Origin: Methylobacterium sp.
Lineage (GTDB): Bacteria > Pseudomonadota > Alphaproteobacteria > Rhizobiales > Beijerinckiaceae
Direction: 5' to 3'
Assembly (NCBI GenBank): GCA_020252865.1
Contig: JADCCH010000147.1
Span: forward strand, 1-5,714
Length of the DNA: 5,714 bases
Shown one piece after another: positions 5,536-5,714 of the stretch; position 1 is the first letter of the stretch, and every line of letters begins with the position of its first letter. A program made the position numbers and the translations under genes. The notes under the pieces are model-generated. The model searched no databases, was not told the DNA's origin, and worked only from the letters and a program-made list of their open reading frames with translations.

Positions 5536-5714
5536 ATGATGGCAGACCTTTCCCCTACTCCGCGCAAGGGCGCCATGCTGGCGCTTTGCTCCTGCGAGCG
5601 GACCTTTTCACCCAATGAGGTGACGATCACCCGAGGCCTGAGGGCGGCCGGGCAGGAGCCGGGCATTGTCGCCTGTTCGCAGCTCTGCGGCGCGGATCGC
5701 GACATGCTGGGCAA
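5536..5714 (+). CDS. 4Fe-4S (ferredoxin-like) protein, N-terminal fragment
   Basis: The first 59 residues of a protein that runs off the right edge. Counting from the first ATG, it shows ALCSCERTFSP with C18 and C20, and IVACSQLCGADRDML with C47 and C51. This CxC plus CxxxC N-terminus resembles the larger 4Fe-4S binding proteins found beside rhizobial FDH loci, in which further ferredoxin-type clusters follow downstream; those clusters are outside the window and cannot be confirmed. Either of two consecutive ATGs (5536, 5539) could start it; the second is better spaced from GAGGGA. No signal peptide is seen, so it is predicted cytoplasmic. It is divergent from the ligase-like operon, with which it shares the palindrome-bearing intergenic region, and it may be co-regulated and take part in electron transfer or metallocentre handling (inference). 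Confidence 0.75.
   Translation, partial: MMADLSPTPRKGAMLALCSCERTFSPNEVTITRGLRAAGQEPGIVACSQLCGADRDMLG

Noticed and set aside
5370..5714. Extension of the ligase-like gene to the right edge on the minus strand
   Set aside because: The frame happens to be open, but the extra sequence is unlike the family, overlaps the divergent iron-sulfur gene and covers the palindrome-bearing promoter region.
1..5714. FNR-type TTGAT-N4-ATCAA boxes, CRISPR arrays, tRNA genes, insertion sequences
   Set aside because: None was found on reading both strands by eye.

Overview
The window is high-GC, densely packed bacterial DNA and reads as part of a formate dehydrogenase (FDH) locus of an alphaproteobacterium. 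The gene set (a Tat-exported FdhA, the small 'FDH region Tat target', DUF3305, DUF3306, DUF6352, DUF6505 and a DUF4444 biotin/lipoate-ligase-like protein) is one I associate with Hyphomicrobiales (Rhizobiales). That placement rests on recognised families, not on a database search, and I cannot name a genus.

Layout. Eight genes lie on the minus strand and are read right to left. The first block is a biotin/lipoate-ligase-like protein (5369-4632), DUF6505 (4615-4082), DUF6352 (4085-3003), DUF3305 (2998-2492) and DUF3306 (2495-1836). These five genes are separated by 16 nt or less, and two junctions are ATGA overlaps, so they form one translationally coupled operon. A 147-bp gap (1689-1835) follows, holding a plausible promoter overlapped by an interrupted dyad. 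The second block is a TorD-type chaperone with an N-terminal YdaS-like helix-turn-helix (1688-882), the small Tat-target protein (850-638) and the molybdenum/tungsten formate dehydrogenase catalytic subunit FdhA (627 to beyond the left edge). On the plus strand, divergent from the first block, is the start of an iron-sulfur (ferredoxin-like) protein (5536 or 5539, running off the right edge). The 166-bp divergent intergenic region contains a near-perfect 22-bp palindrome, probably an operator.

How the parts may work together. FdhA carries a twin-arginine signal, one [4Fe-4S] motif and a cysteine in the position of the Mo/W ligand. The TorD-family protein is its probable dedicated chaperone, protecting the signal peptide and helping cofactor insertion before export. 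The small Tat-target protein is co-transcribed with FdhA and may be an accessory or structural partner. The five upstream genes recur near FDH loci but have no established function. They may serve FDH maturation or regulation, and this is the least understood part of the window. The beta and gamma FDH subunits, if present, would lie beyond position 1.

The most interesting points are the DNA-binding-domain/chaperone fusion sitting directly downstream of a dyad-bearing promoter, the 22-bp palindrome in the divergent promoter region, and the ligase-fold protein that seems to lack the usual catalytic signatures.
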